Shown here piece by piece: positions 24,388-33,514 of a stretch of DNA of 64,000 nucleotides (positions are counted from its first letter, which is position 1; each line of letters begins with the position of its first letter). Origin of the DNA: Candidatus Nanopelagicus abundans (lineage in GTDB: Bacteria; Actinomycetota; Actinomycetes; Nanopelagicales; Nanopelagicaceae). The notes below the pieces were generated by a model. The model worked only from the letters and a program-made list of their open reading frames with translations, had not been told where the DNA came from and ran no database searches. Where the stretch lies: NCBI RefSeq assembly GCF_002288305.1, contig NZ_CP016779.1, forward strand, positions 248,001 through 312,000, read 5' to 3'. A program made the position numbers and the translations under genes.

Positions 24388-25284
24388 TTCGGCGTTTGAA
24401 TAATTTCGTTGTGGGTGATTACAAATCTCGCTACTCATTCCTTGCGCACACTTAGTACATAATAAACTAAGCGCGTTACACGGAACCTTTGGACAATCAT
24501 AAAATCTTGTTGCAGGTTCTGAGCAATCTTTACATTGCCCAATAGATTTTGATCTTGCGCTAAATTTAAGCGACATACGATTATCAAATGTGTGAAGAGC
24601 GCCCTCCCACAAGCCATCATCACCGATCTCTTTACCATAAGTAACAATTCCACCATCAATTTGATAAACCTCTTTAAATCCTCGAGTTTTCATAACTGCA
24701 GATAAGACCTCACACCTAATTCCGCCGGTGCAGTAGGTAACAATTGGTTTATCCTTTAAATGATCATACTTTCCACTTTCAATCTCACTTACAAAATCTC
24801 TTGTAGTTGCTGTATCTGGCACGACCGCATTTTTAAATCTGCCAACCTGAGCTTCAAAGGAGTTACGGCCATCAAAGAAAATAACATCATCACCACGTTT
24901 TGCTACTAATTCATCTACTTCAAAAGGCTTTAAATGCTTACCGCCGCCGATAACACCATTTTTATCAACCTTAATTTCATTTGGATTTCCAAAACCTACT
25001 AACTCAGGCCTAACCTTTACACTTAACTTTGGAAAATCATTGCCGGTGCCATCTGACCATTTAAATTTCATCTTGCTAAAGCCCGCATATGATCTTGTTT
25101 GGCGGGTATATTTTTTTAAATCGTCTATATCCCCACCTAATGTGCCATTAATGCCTTGGGGTGAAATGATTATTCGCCCTTTTAAATTTAAACCCTGGCA
25201 TAAGGTTTTCTGCCACACCTTTATTGCTGCCGGGTCTGGCAGTGGGGTAAAGGTGTAATAAAGGATTACCTTGGGAATGCTCAT
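24376..25284 (-). CDS. trhO: tRNA uridine(34) hydroxylase, rhodanese-type
   Basis: TrhO (YceA) makes 5-hydroxyuridine at tRNA position 34. The 302-residue protein has the family start VILYYTFTPLPDPA, LKGRIIISPQGINGTLGG, and the rhodanese loop TYCTGGIRCEVLS (around 183-195) with the catalytic cysteine. A C-terminal cysteine cluster (CKDC, C..VPC, CTKC) is typical of the longer actinobacterial form. Confidence 0.88.
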   Translation of the reverse strand: MSIPKVILYYTFTPLPDPAAIKVWQKTLCQGLNLKGRIIISPQGINGTLGGDIDDLKKYTRQTRSYAGFSKMKFKWSDGTGNDFPKLSVKVRPELVGFGNPNEIKVDKNGVIGGGKHLKPFEVDELVAKRGDDVIFFDGRNSFEAQVGRFKNAVVPDTATTRDFVSEIESGKYDHLKDKPIVTYCTGGIRCEVLSAVMKTRGFKEVYQIDGGIVTYGKEIGDDGLWEGALHTFDNRMSLKFSARSKSIGQCKDCSEPATRFYDCPKVPCNALSLLCTKCAQGMSSEICNHPQRNYSNAELIG

Positions 25285-25307
25285 GACCTGATTTTATCCT
25301 GCGGGTA

Positions 25308-26318
25308 TTAAATCTTAAGAGTGGGCCGTAGCGGTAAATTCGCAGATAGGTATGCTGAATCAATTAATTGAGATTGAGCCAGAGCATCTTTAGCATCAGT
25401 TTTAATCGGCTTACCAAGATCTATTGCATCAGCAAATGCCATTAATTGGTAGGTGTAAGTGGAAAGAGAAGGAAGATGTTCAACTCGTTTATTTCCAGCA
25501 ACATCAACAATAACTCTTGGATCCCAACCTGAAACAACAAAATTAGGTAGATGTACGCTTCCTTTACTTCCTGTAACAGTTAAAGGGGCATCAAAGGCGG
25601 GTGATTCAAAATCACCCTTAGCTAGTGCTGCAACTCCATTTGGATATTTAAGTTGCACATTTAACTTAGTATCTAGCTTGCCATCTGGGGCATTAGCCTC
25701 TGTATTAACAACAGTTGGTTCACCACCTGTGATTAATTGAGAAATCATTCGCTGGCTATGAAGTGCGTAGCAACCAACATCCATAATGGAGCCACCTGCT
25801 AGATCAAACTGTAAACGCAGATCAGTCTTATCTGGCATTGGAGTTTGTAAAGCTGATTCAACCTTAATTACTTCACCGATTTCACCTGATTTAATGATCT
25901 CAAGTAATCTTTGAAAAACTGGGTGATAGTAATAGTGAAAACCTTCCATAAAAACTTTACCTGATTTACTTGCTGCAGCCGCTACCTCTTTTGCCTCAGC
26001 TGCATTACTTGCAGAGGGCTTCTCACTTAAAACATGCTTTCCAGCAGCTAGGGCTCGAATGTTCCATGGTCCATGGGCATTATTAGGAAGTGGGTTATAA
26101 ATTACATCGATATCTGGGTCATCAATGACCTCTTGATATGAGCCATATACTTTTTCAATCATGTATTGCTTAGCAAACTCACTTGCTCGAACTTTATCTC
26201 TAGCGCCAACTGCAACTAATTTATGACCAGTTGCATGGGCTGGGAAAATAATCGCACTTGGAGCAATTCTTGCAGCTCCTAATATGCCAATTCGAAGTGG
26301 TTTCCTTGCGTTATCCAT
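25308..26318 (-). CDS. Gfo/Idh/MocA-family oxidoreductase
   Basis: The 336-residue product has the NAD(P) loop IGILGAARIAPSAII, YNPLPNNAHGPWN, SEKPSASNAAEA with the catalytic Lys, and GGSIMDVGCYALHSQRM (Asp and His positions). The subgroup resembles trans-1,2-dihydrodiol or glucose-fructose oxidoreductase-like enzymes. It sits 23 nt upstream of trhO on the same strand with no catabolic neighbours, so the substrate is open. Confidence 0.8.
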   Translation of the reverse strand: MDNARKPLRIGILGAARIAPSAIIFPAHATGHKLVAVGARDKVRASEFAKQYMIEKVYGSYQEVIDDPDIDVIYNPLPNNAHGPWNIRALAAGKHVLSEKPSASNAAEAKEVAAAASKSGKVFMEGFHYYYHPVFQRLLEIIKSGEIGEVIKVESALQTPMPDKTDLRLQFDLAGGSIMDVGCYALHSQRMISQLITGGEPTVVNTEANAPDGKLDTKLNVQLKYPNGVAALAKGDFESPAFDAPLTVTGSKGSVHLPNFVVSGWDPRVIVDVAGNKRVEHLPSLSTYTYQLMAFADAIDLGKPIKTDAKDALAQSQLIDSAYLSANLPLRPTLKI

Positions 26319-26338
26319 ATCTCTAATCTACCCCCAAA

Positions 26339-27574
26339 TTACTTTTTGTAGTATCTGGCCATAAACGCATCTTTAAACTCAAAAAATGTACCTTTTTCAA
26401 TACTTTCTCGCATCTGATCAACTAATCCAACAATAAAGTGTTGATTATGAATGGTTGCTAAGGTGGCAGCCACCATTTCCTTTGCTCTAAATAAATGGCA
26501 AAGGTAAGCTCGGGTGTAATTGCGGCAGGTGTAACAGGTGCAATCTTTTTCAATTGGAAAAAACTCATCTTTATGGGGAGCATTTGAAATATTAACTCGG
26601 CCATCTTTAGTAAAGACTGAGCTAGTTCTAGCTTGCCTAGATGGAGCTACGCAATCAAAGGTATCTGCGCCATTTTCTACGCCCACAAATAAATCATCAG
26701 GTTCACCAATACCTAAAAAGTGACGAGGCTTATCCGCAGGTAGCTCCTCATTTACCCACTTTAAAATATCTCCAAGTGTTTGCTTATCTAGAGCTCCACC
26801 AATACCAAATCCATCAAAGCTGATACCACTTTGACTCATCGTTGCTAAATCTTTTGCAGATTTTCTGCGCAGCTCTTCATATTGAGCCCCTTGAATAACC
26901 CCAAATAATGCTTGATATGGTTTATCACTTCGAGCCTTAGTTAAGCGATCATGTTCACTTAAGCACCGCTGGGCCCATAATCTGGTTCGCTCTAATGCTT
27001 TTTCTTGATAACTTCTTGTGTTGTGAAGAGTTGTGCACTCATCGAAGGCAAAAATGATATCGGCCCCGATGTGATGCTGCACCTGCATAGAAACTTCTGG
27101 GGTAAAGCGGTGTAGTGAGCCATCTAGGTGTGATTTAAAGGTAACCCCATCATCATCAACATGAGCAAGGCGCTGCTTATCATCTGCAATCACATCATCG
27201 GCTTGAAAGGTGTTCTCATCCATTGCGATAACTTTTTTAAACCCAACCCCAAGGGATAAAACCTGAAAGCCGCCAGAATCAGTAAAAGTTGGCCCATTCC
27301 AATTCATAAACTTTGCTAAGCCACCTGCTCTATCAATTAACTCAGATCCAGGTTGTAGATAGAGGTGATAAGCATTTGCTAAAACAGCTTGTGAACCAAG
27401 CTCTTTTAGTGATTCAGGAAGAACTGATTTAAGAGTTGCCTTTGTTCCCACTGGGATAAATGCTGGTGTCTTAATTACGCCATGGGGAGTAGATATCTGT
27501 CCAGTCCTCCCCAGTCGATTTTTAAGTGAGGTACCGACCTTAAATTTAAACTCACTACCCATATGCGTAGTCAA
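26339..27574 (-). CDS. tgt: tRNA-guanine transglycosylase
   Basis: Tgt inserts preQ1 (or queuine) at position 34 of GUN-anticodon tRNAs. The 411-residue protein has TDSGGFQVLSLG (substrate Asp), FDECTT, FGIGGALDK, FLGIGEPDDLFVGVENGADTFDCVAPSRQAR with the nucleophilic Asp, and the zinc site CTCYTCRNY with a later His. The tRNA-Asn in this window has anticodon GTT, a substrate type. The first codons (TTG, then ATG at residue 5) are uncertain; the ATG at 27562 is a reasonable alternative. Confidence 0.93.
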   Translation of the reverse strand: MTTHMGSEFKFKVGTSLKNRLGRTGQISTPHGVIKTPAFIPVGTKATLKSVLPESLKELGSQAVLANAYHLYLQPGSELIDRAGGLAKFMNWNGPTFTDSGGFQVLSLGVGFKKVIAMDENTFQADDVIADDKQRLAHVDDDGVTFKSHLDGSLHRFTPEVSMQVQHHIGADIIFAFDECTTLHNTRSYQEKALERTRLWAQRCLSEHDRLTKARSDKPYQALFGVIQGAQYEELRRKSAKDLATMSQSGISFDGFGIGGALDKQTLGDILKWVNEELPADKPRHFLGIGEPDDLFVGVENGADTFDCVAPSRQARTSSVFTKDGRVNISNAPHKDEFFPIEKDCTCYTCRNYTRAYLCHLFRAKEMVAATLATIHNQHFIVGLVDQMRESIEKGTFFEFKDAFMARYYKK

Positions 27575-27672
27575 CCATCCTCTGATTATTGGTAAAAAAA
27601 GATAAATAACATTATTGATACCGCTACTGAGCCTTATTCACCCCTTTAGACGGCTAGTTATATCCCCGGTAG

Positions 27673-27709
27673 TTGACTATCTTAGGGCTCATACAGCAAT
27701 TTTTAAGGA
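27673..27709 (+). promoter_or_regulatory. Probable -35 element and ribosome site of the peptide transporter operon
   Basis: TTGACT at 27673 lies upstream of a TACAGC-like -10 at usual distance, followed by AAGGAG at 27704-27709, 11 nt before the permease ATG. The -10 match is weak, so the promoter is tentative. Confidence 0.4.
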
Positions 27710-27720
27710 GCCTGTTATAA

Positions 27721-28686
27721 ATGAGCACTGCCGCAATTGCTACTCATTCAGGGATTGAAGGTCGTTCACCTACCCAGATGGCATGGCAGCGTTTAAAAAA
27801 AGATCGCTCTGCCAAAATCTCTGGTTCAGTAATCGCATTCTTCTTATTACTAGCCATTACCGCACCAGTCTTTACCTGGATTATGCACACCACTCCAGAT
27901 GAGTTTCACCCAGAGACATTAGATCCAGAGTTTGCAACTAATCCATTAGGCAAATTTGGGGGCATCTCAGGAACACATTGGTTTGGGGTAGAGCCAAGAA
28001 CAGGGCGTGATGTTTTCTTACGATTTGTTTATGGTGCTAGAACCTCTTTAACCATTGCATTAGCGGCAACCTTAGTTGCAACAGTAATTGGAATTGTAAT
28101 TGGTCTGATTTCGGGCTTTTTTGGTGGCAAGACTGATTTAGCTTTATCTCGAACCATGGAAATTACACTTGCGTTTCCATCTATTTTATTTGCATTAGCT
28201 ATTACGCCAGTCTTAGAAAATGTTTTTGAAGGTTGGGGCTTACCACCTGGAAATGGCACTCGAATTCCAGTAATGATATTTGTTCTGGCTATGTTTGGTT
28301 GGCCTTACATCGCACGTATTGTTAGAGGCCAAGTTATTTCGCTGCGTGAGCGCGAGTTTGTGGAAGCAGCCAGAGCACTTGGCGCCTCCAAGTTTCATTT
28401 AGTTTTTAATCAAATACTTCCAAACTTATGGGCACCAATTTTGGTAACAGTTGCGCTAAATATTCCAACTATGATTACCGCAGAGGCTGCCTTAACATTT
28501 TTAGGTGCAGGGGTAATTGATCCAACCTCAGATTGGGGAGCAATGCTTTTAGCCTCAGTGCCGTTTTATAGTATTAACCCAACCTACACATTTATTCCAG
28601 GTTTTGCTTTGTTCCTGCTTGTGCTCTCATTTAGTTTATTAGGTGACAGCATTCGAGACGCACTCGATCCCCGAAGTTCCCGGTAG
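27721..28686 (+). CDS. dppC: Peptide ABC transporter permease, DppC type
   Basis: The 321-residue inner-membrane protein has six hydrophobic segments. The BPD-transport loop EFVEAARALGASKFHLVFNQILPNLW (the EAA motif that contacts the ATPase) and the family GRDVFLRFVYGARTSL segment are present. The N-terminus has the OppC-like cytoplasmic lead before the first helix. The operon order here (C-type permease, binding protein, B-type permease, two ATPases) is unusual; most place the binding protein first. Confidence 0.85.
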   Translation: MSTAAIATHSGIEGRSPTQMAWQRLKKDRSAKISGSVIAFFLLLAITAPVFTWIMHTTPDEFHPETLDPEFATNPLGKFGGISGTHWFGVEPRTGRDVFLRFVYGARTSLTIALAATLVATVIGIVIGLISGFFGGKTDLALSRTMEITLAFPSILFALAITPVLENVFEGWGLPPGNGTRIPVMIFVLAMFGWPYIARIVRGQVISLREREFVEAARALGASKFHLVFNQILPNLWAPILVTVALNIPTMITAEAALTFLGAGVIDPTSDWGAMLLASVPFYSINPTYTFIPGFALFLLVLSFSLLGDSIRDALDPRSSR

Positions 28687-28736
28687 AACATATGACTACC
28701 GGGTTAAAAAAGAAACACCTACTAGGAAGGGTTCAA

Positions 28737-30461
28737 ATGAACCTTAAAAAGAAAGGTCTTGCAGTTGCTGGTGCACTTACACTTGGTGCATCTTTAATTG
28801 TTTCGATCACAGCTGCTGAGGCAGCAACCCCAGCTTCTTGGGTTGGACCTGTTCCAGCTAAGACTGGTGCAACAAAAGGTGGAACCGTAACCGTAATTAC
28901 ACAAGCAGATTTTGAGCACTTAGATCCTGCCCGTAACTATGTTGGCGGAACACTTGATTTCTATCGACTGTTTATTCGCACACTTACCCAATATCGCACT
29001 GTAAATGGCAAAACTGAACTTGTGCCAGATTTAGCTGCAGATTTGGGTACAACAAATGATGGTGGACTTAGCTGGACATTTAAGCTTCGCCCAAATCTAA
29101 AGTATGAAGATGGTTCAAAGATCACCTGTGAAGATTTGAAGTATGGAACTATGAGGTCCTACAACGATGACATCCTTGATGGTGGAACTACTTATGCTAA
29201 AGATTTCATTGATAACCCAACTAATTACAAGGGTCCATACACCGATCCAAATGGTGATCTATATGGTGTGCAGTGTTCAGCCAAGGGTGATGAAATCACC
29301 TATGTACTAACACAGCCAATCCCATATTTCCCATATGTAACTACATTTGGTTCATTTACAGCTATCCCAAAGGCAAAAGATACAAAACAGAACTACGACA
29401 ACCGTCCATTCTCATCTGGCCCATACAAAATTGAGTCGTATGATCGTGGTAAGCAGTTGACTTTAGTTCGTAACTCTTATTGGGATACAAAGACAGATCC
29501 AATTCGTTGGAACTATCCAGATAAGTTCGTAGTTAAAATGGGTGCTGATCAGAATGTTATTGAGCAATCACTGATTTCTGACTCAGGTGAAGCAAAGACA
29601 TCTGTGTCAACTGACACAAATATCGTTACTAACTTGTCAAAGGTTCTTGGAAAGCCTGCCTATAAGAATCGCTTATTTAGCTTCCTTTCACCTTACAACC
29701 GTTACTACGCAATAAATGTGGATACGGTTAAAGATGTAAATGTGCGCAAGGCGATTCAATGTGCATTTGACTTTAAGACCGTCCTTGCAGCTGCAGGTGG
29801 TACAAATTCTGGTCAATATGCAAACTCAACAATTCCGCCTTCAATCAAGACTGGATATCGTAACTTCACCGTGTGTGAGCGCGATGTAATAAAGAATCCA
29901 GAGGCGCAGATTGCCAAAGCAAAAGCTTACCTAGCTAAAGCAAGCGATAAGAAGACAACTCTTCGTCTGGCATATCGCGATAAGGGCGTGGAGCCACTAC
30001 GTGCTGCTGCAGTTGAGCAAGCACTTAAGGCTGCTGGCTTTACTGTGATCATGGATAAGTACCCAGGTTCTGGTTACTACTCTACGGTGTCTAAGCGCGG
30101 AGGCGATAAGGAACCAGACATTGTCCAAACCTCTTGGGCATTTGACTGGTCAGCAGCCTCTGGAATTGTTTATGCATTATTTGATGCAAGGACTATGACC
30201 AGCACTGATGCAAAGAGCAATTACTCTCGTGGTAATTTTGCCGACTTGCAAAAGTTATTTGCACAAGCTGATCAATCAGCTCCTGCTGCCCAAGAGAAAA
30301 TTCTTGGAGATATTGAGCAGAAGCTGATTCAAGATAAAGCAGCCCATATATCTATTTACTTTGAGCGAAGCCACATGATGTCGGGCTCAAAGTTGGGTGG
30401 CGTACAGATCGATAACGGTTGGGGAGACCTAAGCGTTATTGGTGCTTACGTAAAGAAGTAA
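28737..30461 (+). CDS. dppA: Peptide/nickel-type ABC transporter substrate-binding protein
   Basis: This is a secreted solute-binding protein of family 5 (DppA/OppA). The ATG at 28737 is chosen, giving 574 residues, because AGGAAGG precedes it and it puts the basic MNLKKKG directly before the signal segment; an in-frame ATG at 28692 would add 15 residues. The hydrophobic stretch ends near AEAATP, a plausible cleavage site; no lipobox cysteine is seen. GGTVTVITQADFEHLDPA and YEDGSKITCEDLKY match the family. The peptide substrate is inferred from family only. A strong hairpin follows the stop. Confidence 0.85.
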   Translation: MNLKKKGLAVAGALTLGASLIVSITAAEAATPASWVGPVPAKTGATKGGTVTVITQADFEHLDPARNYVGGTLDFYRLFIRTLTQYRTVNGKTELVPDLAADLGTTNDGGLSWTFKLRPNLKYEDGSKITCEDLKYGTMRSYNDDILDGGTTYAKDFIDNPTNYKGPYTDPNGDLYGVQCSAKGDEITYVLTQPIPYFPYVTTFGSFTAIPKAKDTKQNYDNRPFSSGPYKIESYDRGKQLTLVRNSYWDTKTDPIRWNYPDKFVVKMGADQNVIEQSLISDSGEAKTSVSTDTNIVTNLSKVLGKPAYKNRLFSFLSPYNRYYAINVDTVKDVNVRKAIQCAFDFKTVLAAAGGTNSGQYANSTIPPSIKTGYRNFTVCERDVIKNPEAQIAKAKAYLAKASDKKTTLRLAYRDKGVEPLRAAAVEQALKAAGFTVIMDKYPGSGYYSTVSKRGGDKEPDIVQTSWAFDWSAASGIVYALFDARTMTSTDAKSNYSRGNFADLQKLFAQADQSAPAAQEKILGDIEQKLIQDKAAHISIYFERSHMMSGSKLGGVQIDNGWGDLSVIGAYVKK

Positions 30462-30472
30462 AGCAATAACAC

Positions 30473-30512
30473 TTAAGTTGGTCGGTGGTTAAATAATCAT
30501 CGACCAACTTAA
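30473..30512 (+). terminator. Intercistronic hairpin after the binding-protein gene
   Basis: TTAAGTTGGTCG and CGACCAACTTAA form a perfect 12-bp stem, extended inward by wobble pairs. It lies between the binding-protein gene and the next permease gene. Without a proper T-run it more likely stabilises the upstream mRNA 3' end and dampens downstream expression than stops transcription fully. Confidence 0.75.
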
Positions 30513-30534
30513 ATAATTTAAGGACTATAAATAA

Positions 30535-31527
30535 ATGTTGAAATACATATTAAAGCGCACCTTTATTGGAGTATTTGTGCTTGCTATTGTTTCAGCGGTA
30601 GTTTTTGGAATTTTTTATATCTTGCCAGCAGATCCAGCGCGTCTTGCTTGTGGTAAAGCTTGTACACCAGAGTTAATGGATCGAATTCGTCACACACTTG
30701 AGTTAGATCAACCATTATCTGTGCAGTATGGCCGCTTTGTTAAAGGCATATTTGCTGGTCGAACCTATTTAGCTGGAACTGAGGCAGAGCTAAATTGTGA
30801 CGCTCCCTGCCTTGGCTACTCATATCAAAATGATTTACCAGTTACCTCACTTCTTATGGATCGCCTGCCGGCGACATTATCAATTGCATTTGGCGCCTCG
30901 ATTTTATGGCTATTAGTCGGGCTATCTAGCGGAATTGTTTCAGCACTTCGGCGCGGCACAATGTTAGATAAGTTTTCTCAAGGAATTGCACTCGGTGCCG
31001 CAAGTTTGCAGATCTACTTTGTCGGCTTGATCCTACAATTTATATTTGTAGATAAGTTAGCGATACTTCCGATACCTGGCTATACCTCACCATTTGACTC
31101 GGTAAGTGATTGGGCTAAACAAATGGCACTTGCCTGGTTTACCTTGGCATTTCTATTATCTGCAATTTATTCGCGCCTAACTAGGGCAGGCATGATTGAG
31201 GTAATGAGTGAGGATTATGTAAGAACAGCAAGGGCTAAGGGATTATCTGGACGAAAGATTAATTCAAGGCATGTACTGCGAGGTGCGATTACACCAATTG
31301 TCACAGTCTTTGGCTTAGATCTAGGCGCCCTACTTGGGGGTGCGGTAATTACTGAATATGTATTTAATATTCCAGGTCTAGGTAAGTTATCAACTGATGC
31401 GGTGGCAAATCTAGATATTCCAGTGGTAACTGGCACAGTTTTATTTTCAGCCTTCTTTGTTGTAACAGCAAATATTGTTGTAGATCTAATCTATTCAGCT
31501 TTAGATCCAAAGGTCAGGCTTACGTGA
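30535..31527 (+). CDS. dppB: Peptide ABC transporter permease, DppB type
   Basis: The 330-residue membrane protein begins with the DppB/OppB lead MLKYILKRTFIGVFVLAIVS and has six transmembrane segments. The EAA loop DYVRTARAKGLSGRKINSRHVLRGAI contacts the ATPase, and the C-terminal ITEYVFNIPGLGKL is a typical family segment. It overlaps the first ATPase gene by 4 nt. Confidence 0.87.
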   Translation: MLKYILKRTFIGVFVLAIVSAVVFGIFYILPADPARLACGKACTPELMDRIRHTLELDQPLSVQYGRFVKGIFAGRTYLAGTEAELNCDAPCLGYSYQNDLPVTSLLMDRLPATLSIAFGASILWLLVGLSSGIVSALRRGTMLDKFSQGIALGAASLQIYFVGLILQFIFVDKLAILPIPGYTSPFDSVSDWAKQMALAWFTLAFLLSAIYSRLTRAGMIEVMSEDYVRTARAKGLSGRKINSRHVLRGAITPIVTVFGLDLGALLGGAVITEYVFNIPGLGKLSTDAVANLDIPVVTGTVLFSAFFVVTANIVVDLIYSALDPKVRLT

Positions 31528-32549
31528 GTAATTTTTTAGAGGTAAAAAATCTTTGTATTAACTTTCCTACCGATGATGGGTTAGTAAAAGCGGTTGATAA
31601 CCTTTCGTTTTCAGTTGAAAAAGGAAAAACACTAGGACTAGTTGGTGAATCTGGCTCCGGAAAATCTGTAACAAGCCTTGCGATTTTAGGACTTCATAAA
31701 GGTAGTCGAGCGCAGGTAAGTGGGCAGATTTTTGTTGGCGGAGTAGAAATTAATGCCGGTAGTGAATCTGATATCCGTAAATTACGAGGTAAGCAGATGG
31801 CGATGATCTTTCAAGATTCACTAACTGCCTTAAATCCTTTCTACACAATTGGTGATCAAATAATTGAGGCATATCAAGTTCACAACAATGTCTCAAAAGC
31901 AGAGGCTAAAAAACATGCAATAGATATGCTTGATCGAGTTGGAATTGCTGAGCCGCAAAAACGAGCAGATGATTACCCGCACCAATTTTCAGGTGGTATG
32001 CGCCAGCGGGCGATGATTGCTATGGCTTTATCTTGTGATCCAAGTTTGTTAATTGCTGATGAACCGACCACAGCATTAGATGTGACAGTTCAGGCACAGA
32101 TTCTTGAACTTCTTCGCCAGTTACAAAAAGATTTTGGTACTGCAATTATTTTAATTACTCATGATTTAGGAGTTGTTGCTGAAACTACTGATGATGTTTT
32201 GCTTATGTATGCGGGTAAAGCAGTTGAATACGGAAGTGTGCGAGATGTACTGGCAAAGCCGCAACACCCATATGGTTGGGGTTTACTAACCTCAATACCT
32301 AGATTAACTGGTGACCCAGATAAACGATTAGCTGCAATTAGCGGTATGCCACCTTCAATGATCTCAGTCCCATCAGGTTGTGCTTTTCATCCAAGATGTT
32401 CTTATCAAAGCACAGTTGGCCCTGCCTGCTTAGCGAGTGTGCCGCAGCTGCTTCCAGTTTCAGAGGGTGATCATCATTTAGTTAGATGTCATCTGGATGT
32501 AAAAACTAGAGTAGATATATTTAATAATCAGGTGGCGCCTAAACTATGA
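31524..32549 (+). CDS. dppD: Peptide ABC transporter ATP-binding protein, DppD type
   Basis: The 341-residue ATPase has Walker A GESGSGKS (around 40), the signature [15 protein letters not shown], Walker [13 protein letters not shown] and the switch His in LITHDLGV. The C-terminal extension [16 protein letters not shown] carries the cysteines typical of oligopeptide ATPases, some of which bind Fe-S. It overlaps dppF by 4 nt. Confidence 0.9.
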   Translation: MSNFLEVKNLCINFPTDDGLVKAVDNLSFSVEKGKTLGLVGESGSGKSVTSLAILGLHKGSRAQVSGQIFVGGVEINAGSESDIRKLRGKQMAMIFQDSLTALNPFYTIGDQIIEAYQVHNNVSKAEAKKHAIDMLDRVGIAEPQKRADDYPHQFSGGMRQRAMIAMALSCDPSLLIADEPTTALDVTVQAQILELLRQLQKDFGTAIILITHDLGVVAETTDDVLLMYAGKAVEYGSVRDVLAKPQHPYGWGLLTSIPRLTGDPDKRLAAISGMPPSMISVPSGCAFHPRCSYQSTVGPACLASVPQLLPVSEGDHHLVRCHLDVKTRVDIFNNQVAPKL

Positions 32550-33514
32550 GTGCAATTTTAAAAGTTACCGGGTTAACCAAACATTTTTCTGGTAGTAAGC
32601 ATGGGTTTTTTGGTAATGCAGATCTTATTCAGGCAGTTGATGGCCTTAATTTTGAAATCACTGCCGGTGAGGCACTTGGCTTAGTAGGTGAGTCTGGCTG
32701 TGGTAAATCAACTACTGGAAAGTTAATCACTAGGTTATTAGAGCCAAGTAGAGGAACGATTGAGTATGAGGGCCAAGATATAACTCACTTAACTAGCAAA
32801 GAGCTAAAACCAATTCGTCGGCAATTACAGATGATTTTTCAAGATCCATATTCTTCTTTAAATCCACGCCATACCGTTGGAACAATTATTGCTACCCCAT
32901 TTAAGATCAGTGGTATTACCCCAGAAGGTGGAGTTAAAAAGCGGGTGCAGGAGTTACTTGAGATTGTTGGTTTAAATCCTGAGCACTACAACCGGTATCC
33001 ACATGAGTTTTCAGGTGGGCAGCGGCAGCGCATTGGTATTGCTAGAGCATTAGCTCTTCGCCCTAAGGTGATAGTTGCAGATGAGCCCGTATCTGCGTTA
33101 GATGTTTCAATCCAAGCTCAGGTCATAAACCTCATGAAGGATTTGCAAAAAGATTTTGGCTTAACCTTCATTTTTATTGCCCATGATTTAGCAGTAGTTC
33201 GCCACTTTGCCCAGCGAGTAGCGGTGATGTATTTAGGAAAAATTGTTGAAATTGCAGATAGAGATACTCTCTACTCAAATCCAAAACATCCATATACCAA
33301 GGCCCTGTTATCTGCAGTTCCAGAGGTGGATCCAGATGCTGTGGGAGCAAGGCAGCGCATCACTTTAACCGGGGATGTTCCAAATCCAATTAATCCACCA
33401 TCAGGTTGCAGATTTAGAACCAGGTGTTGGAAAGCGCAAGAAGTATGCGCCGATAAGGCACCTGAACTACTTCAAGTTGGCAGGTCAACTGTTGCCTGCC
33501 ACTTTCCAGAGTAG
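32546..33514 (+). CDS. dppF: Peptide ABC transporter ATP-binding protein, DppF type
   Basis: The 322-residue second ATPase has [28 protein letters not shown] (Q-loop), [33 protein letters not shown] and the switch HDLAVV. The end has [16 protein letters not shown], matching the cysteine tail of DppD. It closes the operon, whose stop is adjacent to the stop of the convergent M13 peptidase gene. Confidence 0.9.
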   Translation: MSAILKVTGLTKHFSGSKHGFFGNADLIQAVDGLNFEITAGEALGLVGESGCGKSTTGKLITRLLEPSRGTIEYEGQDITHLTSKELKPIRRQLQMIFQDPYSSLNPRHTVGTIIATPFKISGITPEGGVKKRVQELLEIVGLNPEHYNRYPHEFSGGQRQRIGIARALALRPKVIVADEPVSALDVSIQAQVINLMKDLQKDFGLTFIFIAHDLAVVRHFAQRVAVMYLGKIVEIADRDTLYSNPKHPYTKALLSAVPEVDPDAVGARQRITLTGDVPNPINPPSGCRFRTRCWKAQEVCADKAPELLQVGRSTVACHFPE